From Dictyobacter kobayashii (GTDB lineage Bacteria; Chloroflexota; Ktedonobacteria; Ktedonobacterales; Ktedonobacteraceae), in assembly GCF_003967555.1 (NCBI RefSeq), contig NZ_BIFS01000002.1:62001-126000 (forward strand): a stretch of DNA of 64,000 bases, read 5' to 3'. A program made the translations under genes and the position numbers. Positions 46,916-55,537 of this stretch are shown here, piece by piece. The number at the start of each line of letters is the position of its first letter. Within the stretch, counting starts at the first letter, position 1. The notes under the pieces were generated by a model. It was not told the origin of the DNA. It made no database searches and saw only the letters and a program-made list of their open reading frames with translations.

Positions 46916-47455
46916 ATGCGGAATGTTATCGAATATACCCTCATCTCAATAGACGGGGTCTTCGCAGGAACAGACACTTCGGGCTTTTTTTCGTATCGTG
47001 ACGAGGCATATCTGCGGGATGGATTGGGCCAATTATTAGCCTGCGATGCAATGTTGATGGGCCGGACAACTTACGAGAACTTTGCCAGAATATGGCCCGG
47101 AAGGAATCATATGTGGGCTGAGAGGATCAATACCATGCCAAAGTATGTCTTCTCATCGATGTTGGAGCGAGCCGAATGGAACAACTCGACCATTATTCGA
47201 GGCGATGTAGTAGAGGAAGTGACGAGGCTCAAGCAGCAAGAGGGCGGGGATCTGCTCATCTACGGACATGGCCTTCTTGGACAGACATTACTCAAACACC
47301 GCTTGCTCGATGTGCTTGATCTTTCGATCCATCCACTTGTTCTCGGTCAAGGGAGGCTCCTTTTCCGGCAAGATGAGAGTGCCCACTTTCGGCTTGTTGC
47401 GGTTAAGAGCTTCTTGAAAGGTGTTGTAAAGCTCACCTATGAACCGCAGCCATGA
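46916..47455 (+). CDS. RibD-C/dihydrofolate-reductase-like protein
   Basis: 179 residues of the DHFR-fold 'RibD C-terminal' family, common in actinomycetes and Chloroflexi: YTLISIDGVFAGTDTSGFF at the start, ACDAMLMGRTTYENFA, the NADPH-binding DLLIYGHGLLGQTLLKHRL and HPLVLGQGRLLF. Such stand-alone proteins have uncertain substrates. Cargo of the transposon, upstream of the SRPBCC gene with a 95-nt gap. Confidence 0.92.
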   Translation: MRNVIEYTLISIDGVFAGTDTSGFFSYRDEAYLRDGLGQLLACDAMLMGRTTYENFARIWPGRNHMWAERINTMPKYVFSSMLERAEWNNSTIIRGDVVEEVTRLKQQEGGDLLIYGHGLLGQTLLKHRLLDVLDLSIHPLVLGQGRLLFRQDESAHFRLVAVKSFLKGVVKLTYEPQP

Positions 47456-47550
47456 GGAGATGTGAGGTTGTATATAACTCATCAACGGCTTGCAGGTAAT
47501 CTACGAGAGTAGAGAGTCACAGAGCGATCTAGAAGGAGAAAGGAACAACA

Positions 47551-48432
47551 ATGGTAGCTATTGTCAAAAAATTCACTGTAGAGGCTAGTCCGCAACGCGT
47601 TTGGGCCGCCCTGACACAACCCGACGAAATCGCTTGCTGGTGGACCGACGATCTACATGTCACACCAGAGGTGGGCACACTGGCAGAATTTCGCTTCAGT
47701 CAGAAAACGTTTATCATTCAGTTTGAGGTGGCCGAACTGGAGCAGAACAAGCATGTGTATTGGATCAGCAGGAAAGGTCCTTCGACTGGGCATTGGGCGG
47801 GGACCAGCGTCACCTGGAGCCTTGAGCCTGCTGGCAACGGAACCAAGATTGTTTTCAACCATGACAAGTTTTCCCTGGCTGATGGCCGATATGAATTCAC
47901 CCGCGCATGGTGGGAATACTTTCTGAGCAGCTTGAAGTCGTACCTAGAGACAGGGAAAGGGACGCCTGGAGCCTTCGCTTTTAGTCGAGACGGGACAACG
48001 TCAGCTCTGATAGAAGGGCGCACTATTGCTGTAGAACCAGGGCGCGTCTGGGCTGCCCTGACGAACGATGGGGAAATAACCCGCTGGTGGTCAAACGAAG
48101 CTCACTTCACACCAGAGATGGGCACGCTGGCGGAATTCCGTTTCAGGCCGCCTGCTGGGACTCTTCAATTTGAGGTGGTCGAACTGGAGCCGGGAAGGCG
48201 CATGCGCTGGATGAGCAGGAAAGTCCCCCCGTATTGGGCCGGGACCAGCGTTACCTGGCAGCTTGAGCCTGTTCAAAGCGGGACAAATGTCGTCTTCACG
48301 CATGATGGGTTTCTCCAGGTCGATGAGGATTACGAACGGATTCGGGAAAATTGGCGTTACTTCCTGGACAGCCTGAAGTCCTACCTGGAGACAGGGAAGG
48401 GGACTCCTGGAACCCCTCCCAACGTCAAGTAA
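47551..48432 (+). CDS. Tandem SRPBCC (AHSA1-like) protein
   Basis: Two START-like domains of about 140 residues in tandem: VEASPQRVWAALTQPDEIA...GTSVTWSLEP...LKSYLETGKGTPG and VEPGRVWAALTNDGEITRWW...GTSVTWQLEP...LKSYLETGKGTPG. The copies are close relatives, an internal duplication. AHSA1-like proteins bind hydrophobic ligands or modulate Hsp90. AGAAGGAGAAAGG precedes the ATG. Its stop overlaps the end of the convergent sigma-factor gene by 8 bp. Confidence 0.92.
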   Translation: MVAIVKKFTVEASPQRVWAALTQPDEIACWWTDDLHVTPEVGTLAEFRFSQKTFIIQFEVAELEQNKHVYWISRKGPSTGHWAGTSVTWSLEPAGNGTKIVFNHDKFSLADGRYEFTRAWWEYFLSSLKSYLETGKGTPGAFAFSRDGTTSALIEGRTIAVEPGRVWAALTNDGEITRWWSNEAHFTPEMGTLAEFRFRPPAGTLQFEVVELEPGRRMRWMSRKVPPYWAGTSVTWQLEPVQSGTNVVFTHDGFLQVDEDYERIRENWRYFLDSLKSYLETGKGTPGTPPNVK

Positions 48433-49438
48433 GGGTAGGTGGCAGAGCAAAGAACGAGAGGAGAGATGGCTCCAGGAATGCGACAAGACTTGCAATCTGC
48501 TCGTCCTCGAGCCCCAGAACCATCAGGCCAAGAAGCTGATAAGTGTCTGCCTCCGGCTCCCGCTGATAGAGTCCAAAAGCTGGACTGCCATTGGCGCGAG
48601 TCGGAAGCAGGTGTCTTTGCCTTCCAGGAGTGAAGATCCTCGTCGAGAGTACTGTGGTGATGGCCGCACGTCCCTGGAACCAGATGGGGAACGGCGGCAT
48701 GGTGAACCAGGCATCCTCGCGTAGGAGCGCCACGAATCCAGGAATGTCCGCTTGCTCCCAGAGAGTCACGTAACGGTCAAGCAAGGATTGTAATTGGCCA
48801 TCGAGCAGAGCGGTCGAGGTTGCTGGGAGTGCCTGGCACTGGTGCAACGCGCGTTTGGCGCGCTGCAAACCAGAATTGACGGCGGCAACAGAGAGATTGA
48901 GCCATTCGGCCACTTCGCGAGCAGGCCAATCCAACACCTCGCGTAAGAGCAGGATGGCTCGCTGCTCTGGCGTTATTTCCTGAAGTGCCACCAGAAAAGC
49001 CAGGGAGATATGTTCGCGGCTGAGCGCATAGTCTTCAGGATCAGTTGTTTGATCGGGGAGCAGATCATCTGGAAATGGCTCCAGCCAGATTGGCTCCCGC
49101 ACTCGTTTAGGCAAGGAGCTCTCGGGATCGCTCTGTGGCTGCATGCTTGGTGGCAAGGATCGGCGAGGGATACGAGTAAGTGTATTGAGACAGAGATTGG
49201 TGGCGATGCGATACAACCAAGCTCGATACGATCCTGGACTGGTGAGAGTTGTGCGTTTCTCCCATGCGCGCAGCAGAGTCTCTTGTACCAGGTCTTCGGC
49301 GTCCTGAAGTGATCCCAGCATGCGATAGCAATGGACGAGTAATTCACGTTGATACAATCCCACTAGGGTCTCGAACGCCTTCTGGTCGCCCTCTTGGGCG
49401 GCAAGTACCAGGGTAGTTTGGGTTGGAAGCTCCATCAA
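48425..49438 (-). CDS. ECF RNA polymerase sigma factor with SnoaL-like C-terminal domain
   Basis: 337 residues. Region 2 (HCYRMLGSLQDAEDLVQETL) binds the -10 element; region 4 (ITPEQRAILLLREVLDWPAR...SVAAVNSGLQRAKRAL) binds -35. Residues about 215-330 form a SnoaL/NTF2-like domain, as in SigG/SigJ-type and ECF41/ECF56-related factors where the tail replaces an anti-sigma factor. No anti-sigma gene is adjacent. As transposon cargo it could bring its own regulon, perhaps the DHFR-like and SRPBCC genes. Confidence 0.93.
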   Translation of the reverse strand: MMELPTQTTLVLAAQEGDQKAFETLVGLYQRELLVHCYRMLGSLQDAEDLVQETLLRAWEKRTTLTSPGSYRAWLYRIATNLCLNTLTRIPRRSLPPSMQPQSDPESSLPKRVREPIWLEPFPDDLLPDQTTDPEDYALSREHISLAFLVALQEITPEQRAILLLREVLDWPAREVAEWLNLSVAAVNSGLQRAKRALHQCQALPATSTALLDGQLQSLLDRYVTLWEQADIPGFVALLREDAWFTMPPFPIWFQGRAAITTVLSTRIFTPGRQRHLLPTRANGSPAFGLYQREPEADTYQLLGLMVLGLEDEQIASLVAFLEPSLLSFFALPPTLT

Positions 49439-49575
49439 GATCTCTATTCCTTTTATTTCCTGCTCAGGGGTTCAGGTCTATTTCACGCTTGCTTTGGTAT
49501 GATTGGTCCGCCTGGCAAGGGGTAGCTATCTCAAGAAACGAACGGTTGTGAGACAGCTCATCATTACGCTCTGGT

Positions 49576-50457
49576 TCAATCCGGCCCAATGATGAGGTTC
49601 TGGCGAGCTGTCTCGACTACTTCTTTCGTGACCACCTGGAGTTTGTTCGCCAGCAACACATGCTCTACCTGGAGCATAAGGCGATCAATCAAACGGAGGT
49701 TCCCACGGGTTATCCGCACAATCGTAGCAACCGCCTCTTTGTCGGTAAAATCGTCAGAATGCGGCTTGACCCGATGGCCCCAGCGCTTGCCCAAGAAATC
49801 GTGCATTTCCTCCTCGGATAACGGCTCCATCTCATGTGCGAAACCAACTCGTGAATAGAGTTGCGGGGCGCGCATGAGACGTTTTTCCAGGCCAGGCATG
49901 CCGAGGAGCACCAGACCAAACTCTCCCCGATCTGCCAGATCGCGGATGAGCTCAAGCCCAGCATCCCGAAGCCGGTTGGCTTCATCAACAATCAACAACT
50001 CTATCAGATGGGAGAAGCGGCGCGTCACGAGAAAGTCTTCCGTGCCTTGATGGCGCTGATTGGCGGCTTCAACCAGATACGAAAAGGCGGCGAACAAGGT
50101 CAGCACCTCCTTTTCGATGCGTGACACCGAGGCTGAGACCGGCGGAGTGTAGAACACCGTTCGACACTCCTGAAGGGCACCTTCCAGTGGCACAAAGGCA
50201 AAAGTAAATGGCCTGTAGGGGTACATCCCGTCCATCGCACTCCGTCCAGTAAAGGCGATCAAGGATTCTGGTAAATACGGCTTAAACAGGTTCCATTGTG
50301 CGTACTGTTTGGCTGACTCTGTTTTGCCCGTACCTGGAGGACCATAGCCGATGCCGACGACACGAGCCTGCCGACAGGCATCGCACATCTCTCCAAAACG
50401 ACGGGAGTTTTTCGTCGCGACAAAGTGTTGAGGAGTCCCCCCATCCTGCTCAGTCAT
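49576..50457 (-). CDS. tniB: Transposition ATPase TniB
   Basis: 293 residues, AAA+ of the MuB/TnsC kind that selects target DNA and activates TniA. Walker A GPPGTGKT (residues 39-46), Walker B LLIVDEA (154-160), C-terminal RITRGNLRLIDRLMLQVEHV. Its start overlaps the tniA stop by 8 nt, so the two are translationally coupled. Confidence 0.95.
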   Translation of the reverse strand: MTEQDGGTPQHFVATKNSRRFGEMCDACRQARVVGIGYGPPGTGKTESAKQYAQWNLFKPYLPESLIAFTGRSAMDGMYPYRPFTFAFVPLEGALQECRTVFYTPPVSASVSRIEKEVLTLFAAFSYLVEAANQRHQGTEDFLVTRRFSHLIELLIVDEANRLRDAGLELIRDLADRGEFGLVLLGMPGLEKRLMRAPQLYSRVGFAHEMEPLSEEEMHDFLGKRWGHRVKPHSDDFTDKEAVATIVRITRGNLRLIDRLMLQVEHVLLANKLQVVTKEVVETARQNLIIGPD

Positions 50458-51928
50458 TGATGTACCTCTTGAGTTTTGTCCGCGCTTCGACTGGCGCGGG
50501 CTCTGTCACGACCGTTTTGGGTACAGGCGGTGGAGCATGATGCATCTCCACATACCGATTGACCATGGCTTCTCGCGGGTTCAGTTCTGCTCGAATCTGC
50601 TTGCGGCGGGCCGTGCGGACCTGCTCAATCTCTTTCAAGGTGACTTTTCGATCGCTGAGTTCGGCACAAATCGCCCGGCAAAGAAACCGATCCTGATAGA
50701 ACACATGGATCTCTCCCATATCAGCAGGGTCATACCTGATCAGAACCTCCTCTTTGACAAAGGCTGCCAGGGTGATATCCATGTAGCGGTGGTTCTGGAA
50801 ATGAATCCCGTCTTGCTGGACACGGCGTGTTTTGGCCACAGTGAGCAGGAGCAGGTCCAGTTGCTCTAGGGATGTGGGCATCCGAGGGACATACCCGCCA
50901 GCTTCCCATCGATCCTTGGGGATGAACCCTGTTTCGCTATGGACTCGGTGATGAAAGTCCTCCAGTAGCCACTTGCGGAAGCGTTGTTCAAAGGCTGGTA
51001 AGGTGAACACCGCTTTAGCTTCAGGATAGCCTTTTGGGGAATAGCCAGGCACGTCTTGCAAAAAGAGTTGATCGACGCTGCGGAAGAAGCGTTCCACCTT
51101 GCCTCGTCCACGTGGAACGCCAATTTTGGAAAACACTAATTCCATACCAATATCTCCCGCCACCTGCTCCAGATGCTTGCTCGTGAAGTCAGAGCCATGA
51201 TCGGTGTAGAAAACGGTGGGGATGCCACACGCAGACCAACGGGGATCGTCTTTGCTCCAGATGGCCTGGCGGAGAGTGAGAGCCGTGGTCATCGCGGTCG
51301 CAGCCTGGAAACTGAGTCGATATCCCACAATCAAACGACTGTAATCATCTTCAATCGCCGTGAGATACGGCTTGGCCGGTTTGCCTTCTTCATCGAGAAG
51401 CATCACATCCAACGGGGTATGATCAGCCTGCCACATGGCATTCGCATGGGTCGCCTCTCGTCGGTAGAGGAGATCAAACTCTTCTCGATAGGCAGCAGCT
51501 CCCTGATGGGCAAGGGTCGTCAGTGCGGGATCGAGGTTTTTGATCACCTGGCGTACCTTATCATAGCCAGGTTCAGGCCAACCGCGTTCCTTCGCAATGA
51601 TACAGATTTGTCGGTGGATGGAAGCGATGGAGCGGGGAGGAGTTTGGAGGGCTAAACCTTCGATGAGGGTGATAGCCTCTACGGGGAGGCGGCGCGACTT
51701 CCCTTTGTCTCTTCGCACGGCTTGATCGGCTAGGCCAGCCAGTCCTCCCTCACGGTACAGCTTGACCCAGCGCTGAATAGTACTAGGAGGGATCTCGTGG
51801 GTTCGGGCAATAAAAGCCTGTGTCACTCCATCTTCCAGTGCCGGGCGGATGATGGCAAAGCGACCTTGTGCCTGTGCTCGTTGCTCCTCAGAAAGAGCTG
51901 TCAAGGGTGGAACTGGGAGTTTTGTCAC
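50450..51928 (-). CDS. tniA: DDE transposase TniA
   Basis: Start set at GTG 51928, with AGGAG upstream; the longer frame to 51988 extends into spacer DNA. N-terminal HTH (IARTHEIPPSTIQRWVKLYR), a second HTH region, then the rve core with Asp169 (QADHTPLDV), Asp243 (FYTDHGSDF) and Glu279 (RGRGKVERFF), and the Mu-type beta-barrel C-terminus. About 492 residues, intact. It should cut and join the TGT/ACA ends and, with TniB, gives the 7-bp duplication seen. Confidence 0.95.
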   Translation of the reverse strand: MTKLPVPPLTALSEEQRAQAQGRFAIIRPALEDGVTQAFIARTHEIPPSTIQRWVKLYREGGLAGLADQAVRRDKGKSRRLPVEAITLIEGLALQTPPRSIASIHRQICIIAKERGWPEPGYDKVRQVIKNLDPALTTLAHQGAAAYREEFDLLYRREATHANAMWQADHTPLDVMLLDEEGKPAKPYLTAIEDDYSRLIVGYRLSFQAATAMTTALTLRQAIWSKDDPRWSACGIPTVFYTDHGSDFTSKHLEQVAGDIGMELVFSKIGVPRGRGKVERFFRSVDQLFLQDVPGYSPKGYPEAKAVFTLPAFEQRFRKWLLEDFHHRVHSETGFIPKDRWEAGGYVPRMPTSLEQLDLLLLTVAKTRRVQQDGIHFQNHRYMDITLAAFVKEEVLIRYDPADMGEIHVFYQDRFLCRAICAELSDRKVTLKEIEQVRTARRKQIRAELNPREAMVNRYVEMHHAPPPVPKTVVTEPAPVEARTKLKRYIND

Positions 51929-51989
51929 GCCAAGCCATCTCCTATGGGTTGGAAACCTGTGCTTCACTTCCCTCCTGAGTATACCCAAT

Positions 51990-52037
51990 CGCCCACGGAA
52001 TTACCACATTTTCACCCACGGATTTCCAAAATTTACA
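51990..52037 (-). repeat. Right terminal inverted repeat of the transposon
   Basis: Read outward-in on the minus strand it begins TGTAAATTTTGGAAATCCG and matches the left end at most of 48 positions, including both GTGGGYG motifs. Confidence 0.9.
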
Positions 52038-52301
52038 CATAACTACCAAAAACGGAGATAGGATCGACACGTATCTTTTTTGCTGTACAGGTGCTATCAA
52101 TCCAGCGGTAAAGGCAAACAAGCCGATTATTGCTAACTGGATCGCATACAGCAGAGAGAGATTTCCTATGGTTACCTCAATCAGAGGGGTAAAAGCGATT
52201 GAACCAGGATTAATATTTTCAATCGCCTTATAAATAATATAAAGAATCACGCCCAAAATAAACGCCTGAATTAGAAGAGTCTTCGTTTTATTTTCCTGCA
52301 T
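52038..52301 (-). pseudogene. Host membrane-protein gene, 5' part, interrupted by transposon
   Basis: The ATG at 52301 has AAGGAG six bases upstream. Encodes three TM helices (LLIQAFILGVILYIIYKAI; IGNLSLLYAIQLAIIGLFAF; KRYVSILSPFLVVM). The frame reaches the transposon at VVM and continues as CKFW in transposon DNA; the natural continuation is at 45969. The family is not recognised. Confidence 0.88.
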
Positions 52302-52639
52302 CTGCATCTCCTTTTTGCCTCGAGAGAAAGAAACAATGAACTTTGCAGACGATTCAATCAGATATGCTTTTTTATTTCATGCATTTAAATTCTCCTCTTC
52401 CTTATTCATCTCTCGTGACCTTTTTTACTTCGTCCATGGTAGTACCAAAAGTCAAAGGCAGTTTTCGGGCAAGGAGCGCCTGCTTTGTCGCCCGAATAAA
52501 TTAAATTTGTTTTTCTGACGCATATAAATTTTCGTTTGCATACCTCATTGCACAGTATAGAGTTTAATATGCGTTGTTTTGCGGTGCATATTGGAGAAAA
52601 GTGTAGATTCTCATAAAGGTATCAGTATGCCTCTTCCTC

Positions 52640-52947
52640 CCTACCCCGATACTACCCGATTTTCCTTCTCTTGCGGGAGGTCGTCAGGGATCGTTCAGGG
52701 GGCGTTTCCGTACCAAAGGGGGCATCTCACCTGTTCTTTAGAATATACTTAAAATATATTATTAAAGCCATTTATACCTTATTCTCACGAAATATAACAA
52801 GGAGTATAATTATGAATGCATCTCTCTGCTATGAAGCACAACAATGCGTTACGACAAGCACGTGTTCGACGCAACTGGCGCCAACAAGATCTCGCTGAGG
52901 CATTGGGAACACAGGCACAGGATTCTCTACTCTATACACATGTATAG
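52640..52947 (+). pseudogene. Promoter and HTH start of a duplicated STAND gene
   Basis: The sequence at about 52640-52730 aligns with the upstream region of the intact STAND gene (57940-58020), and the ATG at 52831 begins a short frame with RARVRRNWRQQDLAEALGT, matching RQERVRNNWRQQDLAEALGT-like residues 14-33 of that protein. Similarity stops there, followed by a stop after 38 codons. Confidence 0.78.
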
Positions 52948-52985
52948 TATTTTACGATGAAGACAAGCAAAACAGACTTATTTTC

Positions 52986-53068
52986 TCGCGTAACTTTTCC
53001 TCCCGCCTTTCCTCTTGACTTTCCATCAACTTTTGACCTTGTTTTCACTCAACAAAAAAGTTACGCGA
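52986..53068. repeat. 13-bp inverted repeat with long spacer
   Basis: TCGCGTAACTTTT and AAAAGTTACGCGA separated by 57 bp, upstream of the DUF1214 gene. Possible operator pair. Confidence 0.4.
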
Positions 53069-53110
53069 AAAAGCCTCGCTATTTGCGAAGCAAACAGGTA
53101 TACTCGAGGT

Positions 53111-53713
53111 ATGACAACTATTCTCACAATGCTCGCAGGCTCACACGTCATACAAGGAATTATCCTCGGCGCCGTGTTGGCGTTTCTCACGGCACAGATC
53201 ATTATGAACGCAGTGGTGAAAACCATGACAACGACCGTCAACGGTTGGAGCACCACCTTCAAATGCGGTCAGCCCGGCAATGGCATCCTCCTGCGGGCCG
53301 CCTGCGCTAAAGTGCTGCCCGCCGTCAATGTGGTGCAAGAGGCTGCGTACTGGACGACGATTGTCGACAGCGCAGGGCAGCGGCTCTCCGGCCAACGCGC
53401 GTACATCCTGCATTTTCCTGAAGGACAACTCCCACCCAACGATGCCTTCTGGTCGCTGACCATGACCGATGTGGTCGGGTACATGGTGAGCAACCCCATC
53501 AATCGCTCCAGCGTCGGATCTCGCTCCGGCCTCGTGCCGAACGCCGATGGCTCCATCGACATTTATCTGCAGCGCACGGCTCCCGCTGGGCACGAGTCCA
53601 ACTGGCTGCCGGCACCGGCAGGCTACTTCAAGCTGATGCTCCGCGCGTATCTGCCCGGCCATGCGATCCTGGACGGCGAGTACCACGTGCCGCCAGTCAT
53701 GAAAGTGCAATGA
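53111..53713 (+). CDS. DUF1214-domain protein
   Basis: Start at ATG 53111 gives a TM/signal helix (IQGIILGAVLAFLTAQIIM) and then DUF1214: AAYWTTIVDSAGQRLSGQRA, YILHFPEGQLPPNDAFWSLT, PADG-like NADGSIDIYLQ and WLPAPAGYFKLMLRAYLPG. It is commonly paired with DUF1254, as here (next gene, 1-nt gap). The pair is exported or membrane-bound; function unknown. Confidence 0.88.
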   Translation: MTTILTMLAGSHVIQGIILGAVLAFLTAQIIMNAVVKTMTTTVNGWSTTFKCGQPGNGILLRAACAKVLPAVNVVQEAAYWTTIVDSAGQRLSGQRAYILHFPEGQLPPNDAFWSLTMTDVVGYMVSNPINRSSVGSRSGLVPNADGSIDIYLQRTAPAGHESNWLPAPAGYFKLMLRAYLPGHAILDGEYHVPPVMKVQ

Positions 53714-53714
53714 G

Positions 53715-54370
53715 ATGAACAGGTTGATTCTAAAATACAAATATCCCATTACGTTCGCCATCCTGGCCGTCCTCGCCTGGGTCGTCTACAGATATTTCTC
53801 GATGGGGGGAGCCGGCTCATTATATTCATCGTCGTGGCAGTACTCGTATGGGGATTCGGCACGTGCATTTTCCTTTATTTTTGGCCGCTTATTACGTATA
53901 GTGCCTATAAAAGAGCGGTAATTCAGCATGGGCTCGGTGGAGACCGAATTCCCATTAATACGCTGTACGCGGTGCCCACGCTCTCTTCACCCGCGGCGCC
54001 AAACGCCAGCTTATTAGCAACAGGGACCAACGACGTGCTCTACGTCGGTGGCTGTCTCGACCTCTCCAAAGGGCCGCAAGTTTTGCACGTGCCAGACATG
54101 GCGGGCCGTTACTACAGCGTGCAGTTCACTGATCCGTCGGACGGCACGAATTTTGCCTACGTCGGCAAACGCACTACGGGCACCGAGGCTGGCGATTACC
54201 TCATGAGCGGGCCGGGCTGGAAAGGAACCGTGCCGCAAGGAATGAAACAGATTGCTTCGCCGAACAAGTCGGTGCTCGTTATCGGTCGTGTCTTTGTCGA
54301 GAGTGACAGTGATCTCCCAACCGCCTATGGGCTTGCAAAACAGATACAGCTCACACCACTCAGCCACTGA
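53715..54370 (+). CDS. DUF1254-domain protein, one frameshift
   Basis: Two TM helices (TFAILAVLAWVVYRYF; LIIFIVVAVLVWGFGTCIF) are in different frames joined by one extra G at the run 53804-53809. DUF1254 follows: WPLITYSAYKRAVIQHG, NTLYAVPTLSSPAAP, GGCLDLSKGPQVLHVPD, GRYYSVQFTDPSDGTNFAYV. The second half is usually 'P...RTYV', here GTNFAYVGKRTTG. Coupled to the DUF1214 gene. Confidence 0.85.
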
Positions 54371-54785
54371 TAACCCGATGTTTTTCAGGATGTACGCTCC
54401 ACTAGAGGACACCTCGCGAGAAGATGAGACCATCAAAACACATCACTGACACGCATCAGCGCGAAACATGGAATTGACTCTGGAGAATCTAGAGAAGTAG
54501 CCTCAAGTCGATTAGTTTCGCACCATTTTGGAAAATGGATGAAGGCAGTGCAGGGGACACCTTGTGGTTACAACATGTGCTGGACGTTTACCACCCATTA
54601 CCACCATCTTTGCGGTCTGTATCAGCTTCGCTGGTACGGGACCAGGCCCGTTGAGAGAACGTTCCAGGGTTGGCCCTCCCCCAAAATTTCCTTTCGAGTT
54701 TCCAGCGAAACTGGTGCGCATGCTCAACTGGCGCACGCCGTCGGAAAGCAGGATCGCTGAGAGCCGAGAGATGACACCCCATTTT
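54371..54785. other. Intergenic region, no gene recognised
   Basis: Between the DUF1254 gene and the convergent TetR gene. A plus-strand open frame beginning at 54564 runs antisense through the TetR gene and is discounted. Confidence 0.4.
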
Positions 54786-55373
54786 TCAGTCCCGGCTCGG
54801 CTTTGTTCTGATTCCGGCGATGACGAGATCGAGCATGCGGTTGGCCCCATCAGGATCAGACGCATGTTCATTCACCAGGGCGATTCCGTAGACGAGTCGT
54901 ATCACGTCGCGAATATGGACATCCGTTCGGATTTGTTCTGCGGCCTGGGCGCGGCGCAAGAGGACTTCTCCCGCCTCGTGCATAGCTTTGTTCGCATCGT
55001 AGATTCTCGTTCCCGCAACATGCTTGGCAGCCATGATGGCTGCTCCCATGCTCCGCCCTCGAGCCGCGAAGTCCATCTGGAGACAAAGCCAGCTCTTCAA
55101 GGCGTCGAAAGGAACCGGAGCGCTTGCGAGTTCTTCAGCGCGCGCCCTCAATTCATTGGTCTCATCCAGGAACACGGCTTCCAGGAGATCCTGACGCGTG
55201 GGGAAGTGACGATACAGCGTTCCGATTGCGACCCCAGCCGATTTGGCAATGTCCTCGAGGACGATGTCAGCGCCGCGCTCCGAGACTGCGGCCCGCGCCG
55301 TTTTCAGCAGGCTGGCGTAGTTGCGTTGGGCATCAGCTCGCATTGGGCGGTTAGCTGGTGTTGATTTGTTCAT
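54786..55373 (-). CDS. TetR-family regulator
   Basis: 195 residues from ATG 55373 (AAAGGAGCAG upstream). HTH at about residues 37-57 (LEDIAKSAGVAIGTLYRHFP). The C-terminal domain resembles the SbtR/TetR_C_33-like group. It is divergent from the SDR gene at 55538, with a duplicated operator-like sequence between them, so it likely represses that gene and itself. Confidence 0.93.
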   Translation of the reverse strand: MNKSTPANRPMRADAQRNYASLLKTARAAVSERGADIVLEDIAKSAGVAIGTLYRHFPTRQDLLEAVFLDETNELRARAEELASAPVPFDALKSWLCLQMDFAARGRSMGAAIMAAKHVAGTRIYDANKAMHEAGEVLLRRAQAAEQIRTDVHIRDVIRLVYGIALVNEHASDPDGANRMLDLVIAGIRTKPSRD

Positions 55374-55409
55374 TTTATGCTGCTCCTTTCTGCCTTTGGA
55401 GATTAGTCC

Positions 55410-55468
55410 TTGACAAAGTGAGGGTCCCTCCGTTAATATAAGAGGGTAAACATGAGGGTCCCTCCGTT
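55410..55468 (+). promoter_or_regulatory. SDR promoter with duplicated operator
   Basis: TGAGGGTCCCTCCGTT occurs at 55419-55434 and 55453-55468 (34 bp apart); its core GAGGGTCCCTC is a palindrome. The first copy lies between TTGACA (55410-55415) and TAATAT (55434-55439). This is a typical TetR operator placement. Confidence 0.75.
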
Positions 55469-55537
55469 TAATAGGCGGAGGTAACCTCATTTTATCACAT
55501 TCACACTTCATCGTACCAGAAGAAGGAGAATTTTCTT

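Larger units (their letters stand above)
45970..52037. mobile_element. Intact Tn5053/Tn552-like transposon with TniA, TniB, resolvase and three cargo genes
   Basis: 6068 bp between terminal inverted repeats starting TGTAAATTTTGG, flanked by the direct repeat CATAACT (45963-45969 and 52038-52044). Gene order on the minus strand from the right end: tniA, tniB, ECF sigma factor; then SRPBCC and DHFR-like genes on the plus strand; then resolvase (minus) at the left end. Precise insertion is shown by restoration of the host reading frame on removal of the element and one repeat. Confidence 0.93.

Noticed and set aside
54564..55364. 266-codon plus-strand frame opposite the TetR gene
   Set aside because: The minus-strand TetR is unambiguous, with HTH, ribosome-binding site and operator.
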